Shown here: in pieces, positions 53,605 through 61,801 of the stretch | Position numbering within the stretch: the first letter of the stretch is position 1 | Layout: every line of letters starts with the position of its first letter | Assembly: GCF_002741035.1 (NCBI RefSeq) | Contig: NZ_CP016808.1 | Span: 5,938,501 to 6,002,500, forward strand | DNA length: 64,000 bases | Origin: Paenibacillus sp. BIHB 4019 | GTDB taxonomy: Bacteria; Bacillota; Bacilli; Paenibacillales; Paenibacillaceae | Reading direction: 5' to 3' | Made by a program: the position numbers and the translations under genes | Notes under the pieces: model-generated | Seen by the model: the letters and a program-made list of their open reading frames with translations, nothing else | What the model was told of the DNA's origin: nothing | Database searches by the model: none

Positions 53605-54774
53605 TTATTTCACAATCAGGCTGCGATAAATCATTTTCATATCGTCCAGGCTTAGCACCTTCGGGTTGTTGTTTAACAGTCTCGTAACCTGCGAAGCGGC
53701 TTGCGCTAAGGCCTCGACATTTTCCTCCTGTACGCCATAAACGGTTAAATCCTGCGGTATTTCCAGCTTCTCTGTCCACTCGCGAATTTTCGCGATGACA
53801 CGGTGCGCTGCTGCTTCTGGCTCAAGTCCGGCTGTCTCAATACCCATTGGCTCAGCAACGAGATTGAGCCGATCTATACAATGATCCATATTAAACGCCA
53901 TCACACCAGGCAGCAGCATCGAATTGGCGACGCCATGCGGAATGCCATATTTGCCTCCAAGCGGATAAGCGAGCGCATGAACCGCCGCTGTTCCCGCTGC
54001 TGTAAGCGCCATCCCGCCATACGTTGAACCAAGCAGCATTTTCTCACGCGCCTCTAGTGACGAACCATTCTCGTAAGCTTCAATAATGCTTGACGATATG
54101 AGGCGGATGGACTCCAAGGCGAACATGTCGCTGAAATAATTAGCTTTGTTCGAAATAAAAGATTCTAGCGCATGCGTGAACGCATCCATGCCTGTTGCAG
54201 CCGTTATCGGCTTCGGCAGCTCCAGCGTCAGCACCGGATCAAGAATAACGAGCTTCGGCAGCAGATAAGGGCTGACAATTCCGATTTTCAGCTCCTGATC
54301 AGGGAATGTAACTATCGCATTCGGCGTCACTTCTGAGCCCGTGCCAGATGTCGTCGGGATCAATACGGTGGCCACTCCTGGCTTAGCCACTACATTTGTG
54401 CCAAGCATGTCAGCAATTTTTTGCTCATTCGTCATCAGCACCGATAAAATTTTAGCTGCGTCCAGCACGCTGCCGCCGCCAAGGCCGATAATGATTTCAT
54501 AGCGATTGCCGTTATATGCCGCGAACGTTTCTTCTATATTTTGCGCTGTCGGCTCTGGCAAAATCGCTGTGCATACATCAAAGGCGATGCCCTGCTCCGT
54601 TAACTGCTGCTCAATGACGCCAGAGTAGCCCTTGCGCTGAACCGTTGGCTGCGTAACAATCAAGGCGCGCTGAATGCGAGGATGAATAGCAGGCAAATGC
54701 TCCTTCAACTGCGACAAGGTGTTTGCGCCGGCAATGATGCGTTCTGCTGTCTGAAAGTGATAAACATTCAGCAT
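53605..54774 (-). CDS. Iron-containing alcohol dehydrogenase (type III)
   Basis: 389 aa. The nucleotide-binding GLGGGSVLDAAK and TTSGTGSEVTPNA are typical, and the metal-binding Asp/His set lies in TGMDAFTHALESF, HALAYPLGGKYGIPHGVAN and nearby. Members reduce lactaldehyde, glycolaldehyde, hydroxy-acid aldehydes or oxidise polyols. ATG 54774 is preceded by AGGAGGG and lies 3 bp from the aldolase stop. It probably reduces the aldehyde released by the aldolase to the hydroxy acid fed to the kinase. Confidence 0.92.
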   Translation of the reverse strand: MLNVYHFQTAERIIAGANTLSQLKEHLPAIHPRIQRALIVTQPTVQRKGYSGVIEQQLTEQGIAFDVCTAILPEPTAQNIEETFAAYNGNRYEIIIGLGGGSVLDAAKILSVLMTNEQKIADMLGTNVVAKPGVATVLIPTTSGTGSEVTPNAIVTFPDQELKIGIVSPYLLPKLVILDPVLTLELPKPITAATGMDAFTHALESFISNKANYFSDMFALESIRLISSSIIEAYENGSSLEAREKMLLGSTYGGMALTAAGTAAVHALAYPLGGKYGIPHGVANSMLLPGVMAFNMDHCIDRLNLVAEPMGIETAGLEPEAAAHRVIAKIREWTEKLEIPQDLTVYGVQEENVEALAQAASQVTRLLNNNPKVLSLDDMKMIYRSLIVK

Positions 54775-54777
54775 GCG

Positions 54778-55674
54778 TTATCCCTCCTGATTCATTTTAT
54801 AAAATTGAACGGCTGCTTCAATCTGCTTGAGCGCCTCGCCGATCGGCTCTTGAATCGGCGCTCTGGCGGGCCCGACCGGAATACCGGCTAGCTCAACTGC
54901 TTTTTTCAGCGAAGCCGGGAGGCTCGTCAAGCCAAAAGTATCTCGCAATGGCTGTAAAGCTTGCTGCGCTGCCTGTGCTTTTTCATCATCTCCGGCTTTC
55001 CAGCTGTTATAAATCGCAACAACCGTTTCCGGGAGCAAATTCGCCGTTGCCGCGACAGCACCACTGCCGCCAGCTTGAAGCGTTTTCAAAATAAGCGAGT
55101 CAGTGCCTGCTATGACGGAAAAATGCTCGCCGCGTGTATGCGCAATATATTGCTCAATGTTGCCAAAATCTCCGCTGCTGTCCTTAATGCCAACGATATT
55201 CGGCAGTTTAGCCAAACGTCCGACCGTTTCAGGCGCAAGGGAAAATCCTGTTTTTGACGGGATATTGTACAGCACGACCGGAAGCGATACAGCCTCCGCC
55301 ACCTTACGGTAATGCTCTTCAGCTTCCTCCTGCGTTGGCGGGATAAAATATGGCGTTATGACCGACAGCGCATCGACACCAAGCTTCCCCATCGCTTGCG
55401 AAAGCTCAATGACCTCGCGTGTACTGTTTCCTCCGCTGCCCACCATGACTGGTACACGGCCTGCCGTTTCCTCGACAACGATTTTGGTTATGTTTAATTT
55501 TTCCTCGCGGGACAGAACATGAAACTCCCCATTCGTTCCTAATGCGAAGATACCGTTCACTTTTGCAACAATCAATCGATTGACAAGCTGTTTTAATGCA
55601 GCCTCATTTACCTTTTCATCTTTTGTAAAAGGAGTCAATAATGCGGGATAAATTCCCTCAATTGCTAGTGGCAT
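54778..55674 (-). CDS. DapA/NanA-family aldolase or dehydratase
   Basis: 298 aa from ATG 55674 behind AGGAGG. A (beta/alpha)8 class I aldolase fold with GTNGEFHVLS, the catalytic Tyr in YNIPSKTGF and the Schiff-base Lys in VGIKDSSGDF. The family covers dihydrodipicolinate synthase, N-acetylneuraminate lyase, 2-keto-3-deoxy acid aldolases and keto-deoxyglucarate dehydratase. As first gene of a sugar-acid operon, it most likely cleaves a 2-keto-3-deoxy acid into pyruvate and an aldehyde. A housekeeping lysine role is unlikely given the context. Confidence 0.9.
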   Translation of the reverse strand: MPLAIEGIYPALLTPFTKDEKVNEAALKQLVNRLIVAKVNGIFALGTNGEFHVLSREEKLNITKIVVEETAGRVPVMVGSGGNSTREVIELSQAMGKLGVDALSVITPYFIPPTQEEAEEHYRKVAEAVSLPVVLYNIPSKTGFSLAPETVGRLAKLPNIVGIKDSSGDFGNIEQYIAHTRGEHFSVIAGTDSLILKTLQAGGSGAVAATANLLPETVVAIYNSWKAGDDEKAQAAQQALQPLRDTFGLTSLPASLKKAVELAGIPVGPARAPIQEPIGEALKQIEAAVQFYKMNQEG

Positions 55675-55707
55675 CTCGTATCCTCCTAAACTTTTCATCC
55701 GTATAAT

Positions 55708-55735
55708 GCGAAGCGTTTACATTAGTGAGTGTAAA
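55708..55735. promoter_or_regulatory. Operator-like palindrome and cre-like site before catabolic operon
   Basis: TTTACA-N8-TGTAAA (55716-55735) is a palindrome 42 bp upstream of the aldolase start. It overlaps ATGTAAACGCTTCGC (minus strand, 55708-55722), which fits the cre consensus at 13 of 15 positions. No regulator gene accompanies the operon. Confidence 0.45.
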
Positions 55736-55870
55736 TCAATATGACCTTTTTAGCAACAGTTATTTTAATAAACTCAGCATTTCTGACTAATTAGTTGCAT
55801 TTTGAAACACTTTTTATAAAAGGAAATGGTTTGAACGTATTTTTTCGCATCACTTGATTTTAGACAACGT

Positions 55871-55905
55871 AAAAAAGAGCATTCTCATTTGCGAGAATGC
55901 TCTTT
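55871..55905 (-). terminator. Terminator of proS
   Basis: 55874-55886 (AAAGAGCATTCTC) pairs perfectly with 55893-55905 around six bases, with T6 following on the minus strand. Confidence 0.88.
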
Positions 55906-55990
55906 AATGACGCAGCTTATATTTTAATAAACATATATTCAACTGCACAAGCTAGTTACATCCGTTGAACGTCTTATCTTACTATTTCTC

Positions 55991-57706
55991 TCATACGATT
56001 TGGCGAATGCGTTCGCCAGCCTCTTCGATCGTGATGAGCTCTTTCTGATTGCCCTTGCGCTGAATAAATTCGACTTTCCCCTGCTCCGCGTCTTTGCCAA
56101 TAACTACCCGCAGTGGAATGCCGATCAGATCCGAATCCTTGAATTTTATGCCTGGCCGCTCTTCCCGGTCATCAAGCAATATTTCCACCCCGCTGCTTTG
56201 CAGCTCATTGTAAAGCTGCTGGGCTACTTTCATATGCGTTTCATCCTTCACAGAAATCGGAACCAGGTGAACGTGGTACGGAGCAAGTGCCAGCGGCCAT
56301 ACTATTCCTGCCGCATCATGGTGCTGTTCTACCGCAGCGGATAAAATGCGAGATACGCCAATCCCGTAGCAGCCCATAATCATCGGCACGCTTTTGCCTG
56401 CTTGATCGAGGAAAGCAGCGCCAAGCTTTTCGCTATATTTGGTGCCCAGCTTGAACACATGCCCCACTTCAATGCCGCGGAAAAATTGCAGCTTCCCTTC
56501 ATCACAGCGCGGACAGCCGTCTCCTTCGGCCGCGCTCCGGAAGTCGCCAATATGCTGGGGAGCGAAATCCCGCGCAGGAACGATGTGACGATGGTGGTAG
56601 TCCCGCTCATTCGCCCCGGCGATAGCAGCCGTCATTTTCATAACCGCATCATCAACGAGCAATGGAAGATCGAGACCGATCGGGCCAATAAAACCTACAG
56701 GCGCTCCTGTTAGCCGCTGAATGGTATCAGCATCGGCAATAGCTGCGTTTTCGGCGCCAAGCGCGTTTTTCACTTTAATATCGTTCATTTCATGATCGCC
56801 TCGAATGAGAACGGCAACTAAGCGGTCATCGACGAGACAAATTATCGTCTTGATGATTTCAGCTGATTTAACGTTCAGCTCTTGAACCAATTCATCAATC
56901 GTCTTCAGATTTGGGGTATGAAATTTTTCCACTGGCTGCTCGCTATTCATAGTCTCTGCTTCTTGCTTCGCCTCAAACGATGCGGCCGCCGACTCCGCCT
57001 TTTCTAAATTGGCAGCATAAGCGCAGGTGTCGCACACCGCAATCGTATCTTCGCCAATATCCGCAAGCGCCATAAACTCATGCGTGCCGCCCTCTCCACC
57101 GATGGCTCCGGCATCCGCCTCCACTGCACGGAAATTAACGCCGCAACGATTGAAAATTCGTTCATAAGCACGGTACATTTTCCAATAGGAAGCGTCCAGC
57201 CCCTCCCAATCGGTATCAAAGGAATAAGCATCCTTCATTAGAAATTCCCGGCTGCGCAGCAGGCCGAAGCGCGGACGCCGCTCGTCCCGGAACTTCGTCT
57301 GAATTTGATACAAGGTGACGGGCAGCCTTCGGTAAGAGCTGATTTCGTTGCTTACTAAGGAAGTAATGACCTCCTCATGCGTTGGCCCTAATACAAATTC
57401 CCGCTCGTGGCGGTCCTTCAATCGAGTCAGCTCTGGGCCGTAAGCGGTGTAGCGCCCGGATTTCTGCCATAAATCAGCCGGCTGCATCGCAGGCATAAGC
57501 AGCTCCTGAGCATCTTCCCTGTCCATTTCCTCCCGCACAATCATCTCCACTTTGCGCAGCACGCGCCTTCCAAGCGGCAAATACGTATAAATTCCCGCAG
57601 CAAGCTGGCGAATGTATCCGGCACGCAGCATCAGCTGATGGCTCATCACCTCGGCGTCCGCAGGTGAATCCCGTAATGTATGTAGCAATAATTGACTTTG
57701 GCGCAT
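55991..57706 (-). CDS. proS: Prolyl-tRNA synthetase
   Basis: 571 aa, bacterial-type class II enzyme charging tRNA-Pro. Motif 1 region RAGYIRQLAAGIYTYLPLGRRVLRK, motif 2 YQIQTKFRDERRPRFGLLRSREFLMKDAYSFD, the INS editing insertion (about 230-410), motif 3 GCYGIGVSRIL and the anticodon domain are all present. The start is ATG 57706 behind GGGGAG; the longer frame to 57736 includes leader sequence. It is preceded by a T-box leader and followed by a terminator, so it is a single-gene unit. Confidence 0.97.
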   Translation of the reverse strand: MRQSQLLLHTLRDSPADAEVMSHQLMLRAGYIRQLAAGIYTYLPLGRRVLRKVEMIVREEMDREDAQELLMPAMQPADLWQKSGRYTAYGPELTRLKDRHEREFVLGPTHEEVITSLVSNEISSYRRLPVTLYQIQTKFRDERRPRFGLLRSREFLMKDAYSFDTDWEGLDASYWKMYRAYERIFNRCGVNFRAVEADAGAIGGEGGTHEFMALADIGEDTIAVCDTCAYAANLEKAESAAASFEAKQEAETMNSEQPVEKFHTPNLKTIDELVQELNVKSAEIIKTIICLVDDRLVAVLIRGDHEMNDIKVKNALGAENAAIADADTIQRLTGAPVGFIGPIGLDLPLLVDDAVMKMTAAIAGANERDYHHRHIVPARDFAPQHIGDFRSAAEGDGCPRCDEGKLQFFRGIEVGHVFKLGTKYSEKLGAAFLDQAGKSVPMIMGCYGIGVSRILSAAVEQHHDAAGIVWPLALAPYHVHLVPISVKDETHMKVAQQLYNELQSSGVEILLDDREERPGIKFKDSDLIGIPLRVVIGKDAEQGKVEFIQRKGNQKELITIEEAGERIRQIV

Positions 57707-57750
57707 GAGCCGCACTCCCCTTTTTCCGACCATCATTTAGTATGAAAAAA

Positions 57751-58018
57751 CAAAAAAGACACATCGTCAGGGACGAATGTGTCGTGATACCACCCTAGTT
57801 TGACCGCAAAGCTAACAGCAAGCCTGGCGATCCTCAAACATGATAACGGCATGTACCGGCAACGGTTGAATTCCCGTCACAGCTCGCAAGGCAGGAGAAT
57901 GCTCGTTCGCAGCGAGAAACCTTTCAGCCGGTGGGTTTCTTCTCTGGACAGCGAAGCTGGAGCGCTTCTTTCTTGGTCAACGCTATTGCAATAGGTTTAT
58001 CATTATATCCATATAATT
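57751..58018 (-). promoter_or_regulatory. T-box riboswitch of proS
   Basis: Minus-strand leader with the T-box core AGGGTGGTATCACG (about 57782-57796) and a terminator with GACACAT/ATGTGTC arms and T6 (57751-57784). Stem I is marked by AGAGAAG...GGCTGAAAGGTTTC, with a probable proline specifier CCT at 57893-57895 followed by a purine. Uncharged tRNA-Pro binding would prevent termination and raise proS expression. Confidence 0.92.
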
Positions 58019-58024
58019 TCTATT

Positions 58025-58053
58025 ACAATAACGGAAATGACCCAGCGAGTCAA
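58025..58053 (-). promoter_or_regulatory. Sigma-A promoter of the T-box/proS unit
   Basis: Minus strand TTGACT (58053-58048), a 17-bp spacer, TATTGT (58030-58025). It gives a leader of about 310 nt. Confidence 0.6.
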
Positions 58054-58244
58054 GGGCTTACTTTTAAAATAAAGCTTGGTCCTTTCAGCGATATTTCTCT
58101 TAATATAACCATTTCGAAAAAATAATTCACATTCCCCTCCATAAGTGTTTTTATTATAACTTAATAAGTATACGTATATTCAATAGTAAGATATGGTATT
58201 ATTAGTACGTTAAATAGAGAAGATAAATATTGGGAGGTTTTTTT

Positions 58245-58964
58245 GTGAAAAAGAATGCAGCAATCTATCTTGTATGTGTACTCGTTTATTGTATGATGGC
58301 ATCCTCAGTTTTGGCACATTCCGGGCGCACAGACAGCAACGGGGGACATAACTGCTCGGCAAAATCGCAAGCGAAAGGACTCTGTACAGGTTATCACACT
58401 CATAATGGCGGCAGTAGCTCCTCCTCCGGCTCTAGTTCCAGTTCGTCCAGTTCAAGCTCGTCAACGCCAATTACAAAAGTCAATGTAATCAGCAACCAGA
58501 ATGCACCCTACCCTCATTGCAAAAAGGTAGAAGACCGTTATACATCCAGTGATACTTATTATAACTATTATGAAAGAGTTTGGGACTGTAACTATTATAC
58601 GGATAGCGGCTTGATTTATACTAATCTTGATTTAAATCTGTCAATTAATAACAAAGCCTTTACCCTAAGCAAAAACCTAATCAGCATCGAAGATACTTCA
58701 TATATTTCCCTGCGTGACTTTTCTAAAGCATTTGGATATACGATTACGATTGCAGCTAATGAGGATATTACGTTGAAAAAAAATAAAACTAAGCTCGTTA
58801 TTCAAAATACGACTTATAAAATTTACCTCAATGGCTCTTATACCGATGTAAAGGCAGTTAAAGCAAACGATTCTTATTACCTTCCTCTTCGTCCTGCCAT
58901 GAAATGGGTCAATGGAAAAATCACTTCTGTCGATCAATCCACTGTGCACGTTTCCGTCAAATAA
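58245..58964 (+). CDS. Secreted YHYH-domain and copper-amine-oxidase-like domain protein
   Basis: 239 aa from GTG 58245 behind GGGAGG. A signal peptide of about 25 residues ends near SSVLA. The YHYH-like module follows (HSGRTDSNGGHNC...GLCTGYHTHNGG, four His and two Cys, likely metal-binding). Then come a serine-rich linker, a Tyr/Cys-rich middle (YNYYERVWDCNYY), and a copper-amine-oxidase N-terminal-like domain (about 135-239; SYISLRDFSKAFGYTI and YYLPLRPAMKWV). It is probably an exported cell-surface protein. The function is unknown. Confidence 0.85.
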   Translation: MKKNAAIYLVCVLVYCMMASSVLAHSGRTDSNGGHNCSAKSQAKGLCTGYHTHNGGSSSSSGSSSSSSSSSSSTPITKVNVISNQNAPYPHCKKVEDRYTSSDTYYNYYERVWDCNYYTDSGLIYTNLDLNLSINNKAFTLSKNLISIEDTSYISLRDFSKAFGYTITIAANEDITLKKNKTKLVIQNTTYKIYLNGSYTDVKAVKANDSYYLPLRPAMKWVNGKITSVDQSTVHVSVK

Positions 58965-58996
58965 AGCTTTAATAACACAAGCATTTATGAAAAAAA

Positions 58997-59020
58997 GAGC
59001 GGCCCTCACCGGGACCGCTC
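58997..59020. terminator. Bidirectional terminator between YHYH gene and aminopeptidase
   Basis: GAGCGG-CC pairs with GG-CCGCTC (one bulge) between an A6 tract and a T-rich tract, serving both convergent genes. Confidence 0.8.
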
Positions 59021-59036
59021 CTTTTGCTTTAGACAT

Positions 59037-60269
59037 TTAGATTGCCCAGTTGCCGCCCCGGAAAATAGGCTCTGCCGAGCCATCCTGCGTAATGCCGTCA
59101 ATGTTCATCTCAGCTGAGCCGATCATAAAATCTTCATGCACCAAGCTGCGATTCGCCCCATGTGCAAGCAATTCTTCCGGCGACATGGTCGTGCCGCCGG
59201 CAAGATTAACCGGATAAGCCTGCCCCAGCGCCAAATGGCAGGAAGCATTTTCATCATAGAGGGTATTAAAGAAAATAACATTTGAGTTGGAAATAGGCGA
59301 GTTATGCGGCACAAGCGCAACTTCACCAAGCTTCGCCGCCCCTTCATCCGTTCCGACCAAATGCGATAACGCCTCATAGCCCTTCTCAGCCGAATAGTCC
59401 GTCACCTTGCCATCCTTGAACGTCAAGGAGAAGCCGTCGATAACCTGGCCGTTGTAATTGAGCGGTTTTGTGCTGCGAACCGTGCCATTCACGCCATCCT
59501 TATGCGGCATCGTAAATACTTCCTCAGTAGGCATATTCGGGTTGAACAGCACGCCTTTCGCATTCGCCTTTGCCCCGCCTAGCCAGATGTGGCCTTCCGG
59601 CAAATCTATTGTTAAGTCCGTGCCCGGCGCTTGATAGCGCAGCTGACGATAACGCTTGCCATTAAGCAGCTCCACCACTTGCAGCAGCTTCGCATTATGC
59701 TCGCTCCAAGCCTGAATAGGGTTTTCCAGGCCGATGCGTGTCGCCTCAATAATTCTTTCCCACAGCTTCTGCACCGCTTCCTCCGGCGATACATCCGGGA
59801 ACACTTTAGCTGCCCACTCTGGCGTCGCGTAAGAAATAAGCGTCCATGCGTTCGAATGATTCATCAGTGCGCCGCGATAGCCGCTGAGCGCAGTCGATGC
59901 GGCTTTCGTTGCGGCCGCGACCCGGCTGGCATCCACTCCCGTGAGCAGATCAGGATTCGGCGAATAAATCGTAATAAACGCCGCTCCTTGCTCCACATAC
60001 CCTTCCCACGCCTTGGCGCGCCACATTGGGTATTCGCCAAAAGCCTCTTCCGGCGCCAGCTTATACTTAATGCGGGCTAGCTCCTCATCGTTATACTCCA
60101 CTTGTACATGCCTCGCTCCTGCTTCATAAGCCTTCATGGCAATCAGCCGAGCCAGAGGAGCTGCGCTTATTGGCGTCATCAGGACAACCGTCTGTCCTTG
60201 TTGGACATTGACGCCTGTTCTAACGGCAAGCGCCGCATAATTTTCTAATTGCTGCTGTGTAGGATACAT
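59037..60269 (-). CDS. Aminopeptidase, M29 family (AmpS/PepS)
   Basis: 410 aa from ATG 60269 behind AAGGGG; the longer frame to 60368 lacks a site. Family M29 metallo-aminopeptidase. Metal-binding and catalytic residues are visible in the C-terminal half: FNTLYDENASCHLALGQAY and NRSLVHEDFMIGSAEM. The N-terminal half has the VNVQQGQTVVL opening typical of AmpS. Cytoplasmic peptide trimming is expected. Co-transcription with the upstream 66-aa gene (60580) is possible, about 110 bp apart. Confidence 0.94.
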   Translation of the reverse strand: MYPTQQQLENYAALAVRTGVNVQQGQTVVLMTPISAAPLARLIAMKAYEAGARHVQVEYNDEELARIKYKLAPEEAFGEYPMWRAKAWEGYVEQGAAFITIYSPNPDLLTGVDASRVAAATKAASTALSGYRGALMNHSNAWTLISYATPEWAAKVFPDVSPEEAVQKLWERIIEATRIGLENPIQAWSEHNAKLLQVVELLNGKRYRQLRYQAPGTDLTIDLPEGHIWLGGAKANAKGVLFNPNMPTEEVFTMPHKDGVNGTVRSTKPLNYNGQVIDGFSLTFKDGKVTDYSAEKGYEALSHLVGTDEGAAKLGEVALVPHNSPISNSNVIFFNTLYDENASCHLALGQAYPVNLAGGTTMSPEELLAHGANRSLVHEDFMIGSAEMNIDGITQDGSAEPIFRGGNWAI

Positions 60270-60379
60270 ATGTAAATTCCCCTTTTCATTTGGATAATTG
60301 TGTAAAGCACATTTGTAAAACAATCGCGAACTTACTTTCATTATAATCATCTTTACGGATGATCTCAAATGCGGCCAGC

Positions 60380-60580
60380 CTACGGTCGTTCCACAAGCGT
60401 TAGAAGCTTATGTGCAAGCTGGGACGTCGAACAGTCGGCAAATACCTCAACTGAAAAGGAGCGATTATGAATCGTGATGCTGCGAATATCTTTCTTAACA
60501 ATTCCCATCCATAAAGGCGAGTGCCACGTTTTACGGCAAACTAAATAGCTGTTCCCATTAGCGACTACCTTCCACTTCAT
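60380..60580 (-). CDS. Small conserved-looking protein, unknown
   Basis: 66 aa, starting MKWKVVANGNSYLV. It alternates hydrophobic and polar residues in a pattern suggesting a small beta domain (DIRSITIHNRSFSVEVFAD) with a C-terminal helix. ATG 60580 follows GGATGGGGG; the frame extends to 60640 without a better start. No family recognised. It is followed by the aminopeptidase gene on the same strand. Confidence 0.55.
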   Translation of the reverse strand: MKWKVVANGNSYLVCRKTWHSPLWMGIVKKDIRSITIHNRSFSVEVFADCSTSQLAHKLLTLVERP

Positions 60581-60611
60581 ACGCAAACCCCCATCCTCTT
60601 CCCTAATTATG

Positions 60612-60651
60612 AAAAAAAGAGATCGAGGTACAAGTCTCATCCCCCGATCTC
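60612..60651 (-). terminator. Terminator of DUF2277 gene
   Basis: GAGATCG pairs with CGATCTC (60619-60625 with 60645-60651), with extra inner pairs and T7 on the minus strand. Confidence 0.75.
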
Positions 60652-60667
60652 CTGCTGATTTATGCTT

Positions 60668-60946
60668 TTATTCGTTGCTTGTACCAAAACGTTTGGCTGA
60701 TTTCGCGCGAGCGCGCTCCATCTCGATTTCACGATTGCGCGGCTCGGCATTCGTCACAAGCGAACTCATCAGCTTCTCTGCCGCAGCCGCCACTTCTGCA
60801 ACAGCGATGCGGAAAGCTTCTTCATTCGCTTTCGAGGGTGCGTTATAGCCGGATATTTTGCGGACAAATTGCAGCGAGGCTGCCATAATTTCATATTCCG
60901 TTGCTGGAGGGTCAAAGTTAAACAAAGGCTTAATGTTTCGGCACAT
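60668..60946 (-). CDS. DUF2277-family protein
   Basis: 92 aa. MCRNIKPLFNFDPPATEYEIMAASLQFVRKISG is the hallmark of DUF2277, as is the C-terminal RAKSAKRFG. The start MCRN (ATG 60946) is chosen because family members start there and AGGAGG is at the right distance; an in-frame ATG 6 bp upstream is too close. It is a small soluble protein of unknown function; the N-terminal Cys is conserved in the family. Confidence 0.9.
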   Translation of the reverse strand: MCRNIKPLFNFDPPATEYEIMAASLQFVRKISGYNAPSKANEEAFRIAVAEVAAAAEKLMSSLVTNAEPRNREIEMERARAKSAKRFGTSNE

Positions 60947-60976
60947 TTTCATTCTCCTCCTGTCATTGATTGCATG

Positions 60977-61732
60977 CTAGCTCTGGCAATAAGCAACAAC
61001 CTGCTCGTAAGGCAAGGCGCCGCCATAAATATCTAATGCACTGCCAATTGTAATATCCAGCTTACCGCCAGAGAGGCTCTCGAACAGCTCTAGGTCAGCC
61101 AGCGAGCGAGCGCCCCCCGCATAAGTACAAGGAATCGTCACCCATTGCGCCAACGCCTTCACCAAGCTTTGCTGGATGCCGCTCTGCTTGCCTTCCACAT
61201 CAACAGCATGAATGAGAAACTCATCGCAAAATTGCTCCAGCATGCGAATATTAGCTTCATTCACTTCAAAATCACTGAACTGCGTCCATTGGTTCGTCAC
61301 CACATACCACTTGCCGTCACGCTCTTTGCAGCTCAAATCAATGACTAATCTGTCTTTGCCAACTTCAGCGACGATCGTCTCCAGGTTGTCTTTATTAAGC
61401 TGTCCATTGCTGAAAATGTAAGAGGTCACAATGACATGCGATGCGCCTTGCGCAAGGTAGTGCTGGGCATTGCCTGCATTAATGCCTCCGCCAATTTGCA
61501 AGCCGCCCGGATACGCCTGAAGGGCGCGAACCGCTTCCTCTTCGTTGCCGCCTCCCAGCATAATGACATGCCCGCCAACGAGCTCGTCCTTCTTGAACAT
61601 TTCGGCATAATGAACGGAATGATGGCTGGAAACGAAATTTTCCACGACCGCATGTTTGTCCGTACTAAGCGTCTCGCCCACAATTTGCTTCACTTTTCCA
61701 TCATGCATATCTATACAAGGTCTGAATTTCAA
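60977..61732 (-). CDS. hisA: Eukaryotic-type phosphoribosylformimino-AICAR-phosphate isomerase (HIS6-like HisA)
   Basis: 251 aa. FRPCIDMHDGKVKQIVG, GGHVIMLGGGNEEEA, LQIGGGIN, LVIDLSCKERDGKWYVVTNQW and LTIGSALDIYGG-like segments match the fungal/plant HIS6 branch of HisA better than ordinary bacterial HisA. It isomerises ProFAR to PRFAR in histidine synthesis. Catalytic Asp candidates are in CIDMHD and VIDLSC. The start is TTG 61732 behind GGGGGAA. It stands alone, outside any his operon, so it may be a second HisA of transferred origin or the sole one. Confidence 0.88.
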   Translation of the reverse strand: MKFRPCIDMHDGKVKQIVGETLSTDKHAVVENFVSSHHSVHYAEMFKKDELVGGHVIMLGGGNEEEAVRALQAYPGGLQIGGGINAGNAQHYLAQGASHVIVTSYIFSNGQLNKDNLETIVAEVGKDRLVIDLSCKERDGKWYVVTNQWTQFSDFEVNEANIRMLEQFCDEFLIHAVDVEGKQSGIQQSLVKALAQWVTIPCTYAGGARSLADLELFESLSGGKLDITIGSALDIYGGALPYEQVVAYCQS

Positions 61733-61801
61733 TGTGATTCCCCCAAAGTTGAGACGAATTATGAATTCGTATTATTTTTCAATGCATATGCCTTAAAGCT
61801 G

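Noticed and set aside
54778..55674. Reading the DapA-family gene as lysine-pathway dapA
   Set aside because: It is the first gene of a sugar-acid catabolic operon with no lysine or diaminopimelate gene nearby.
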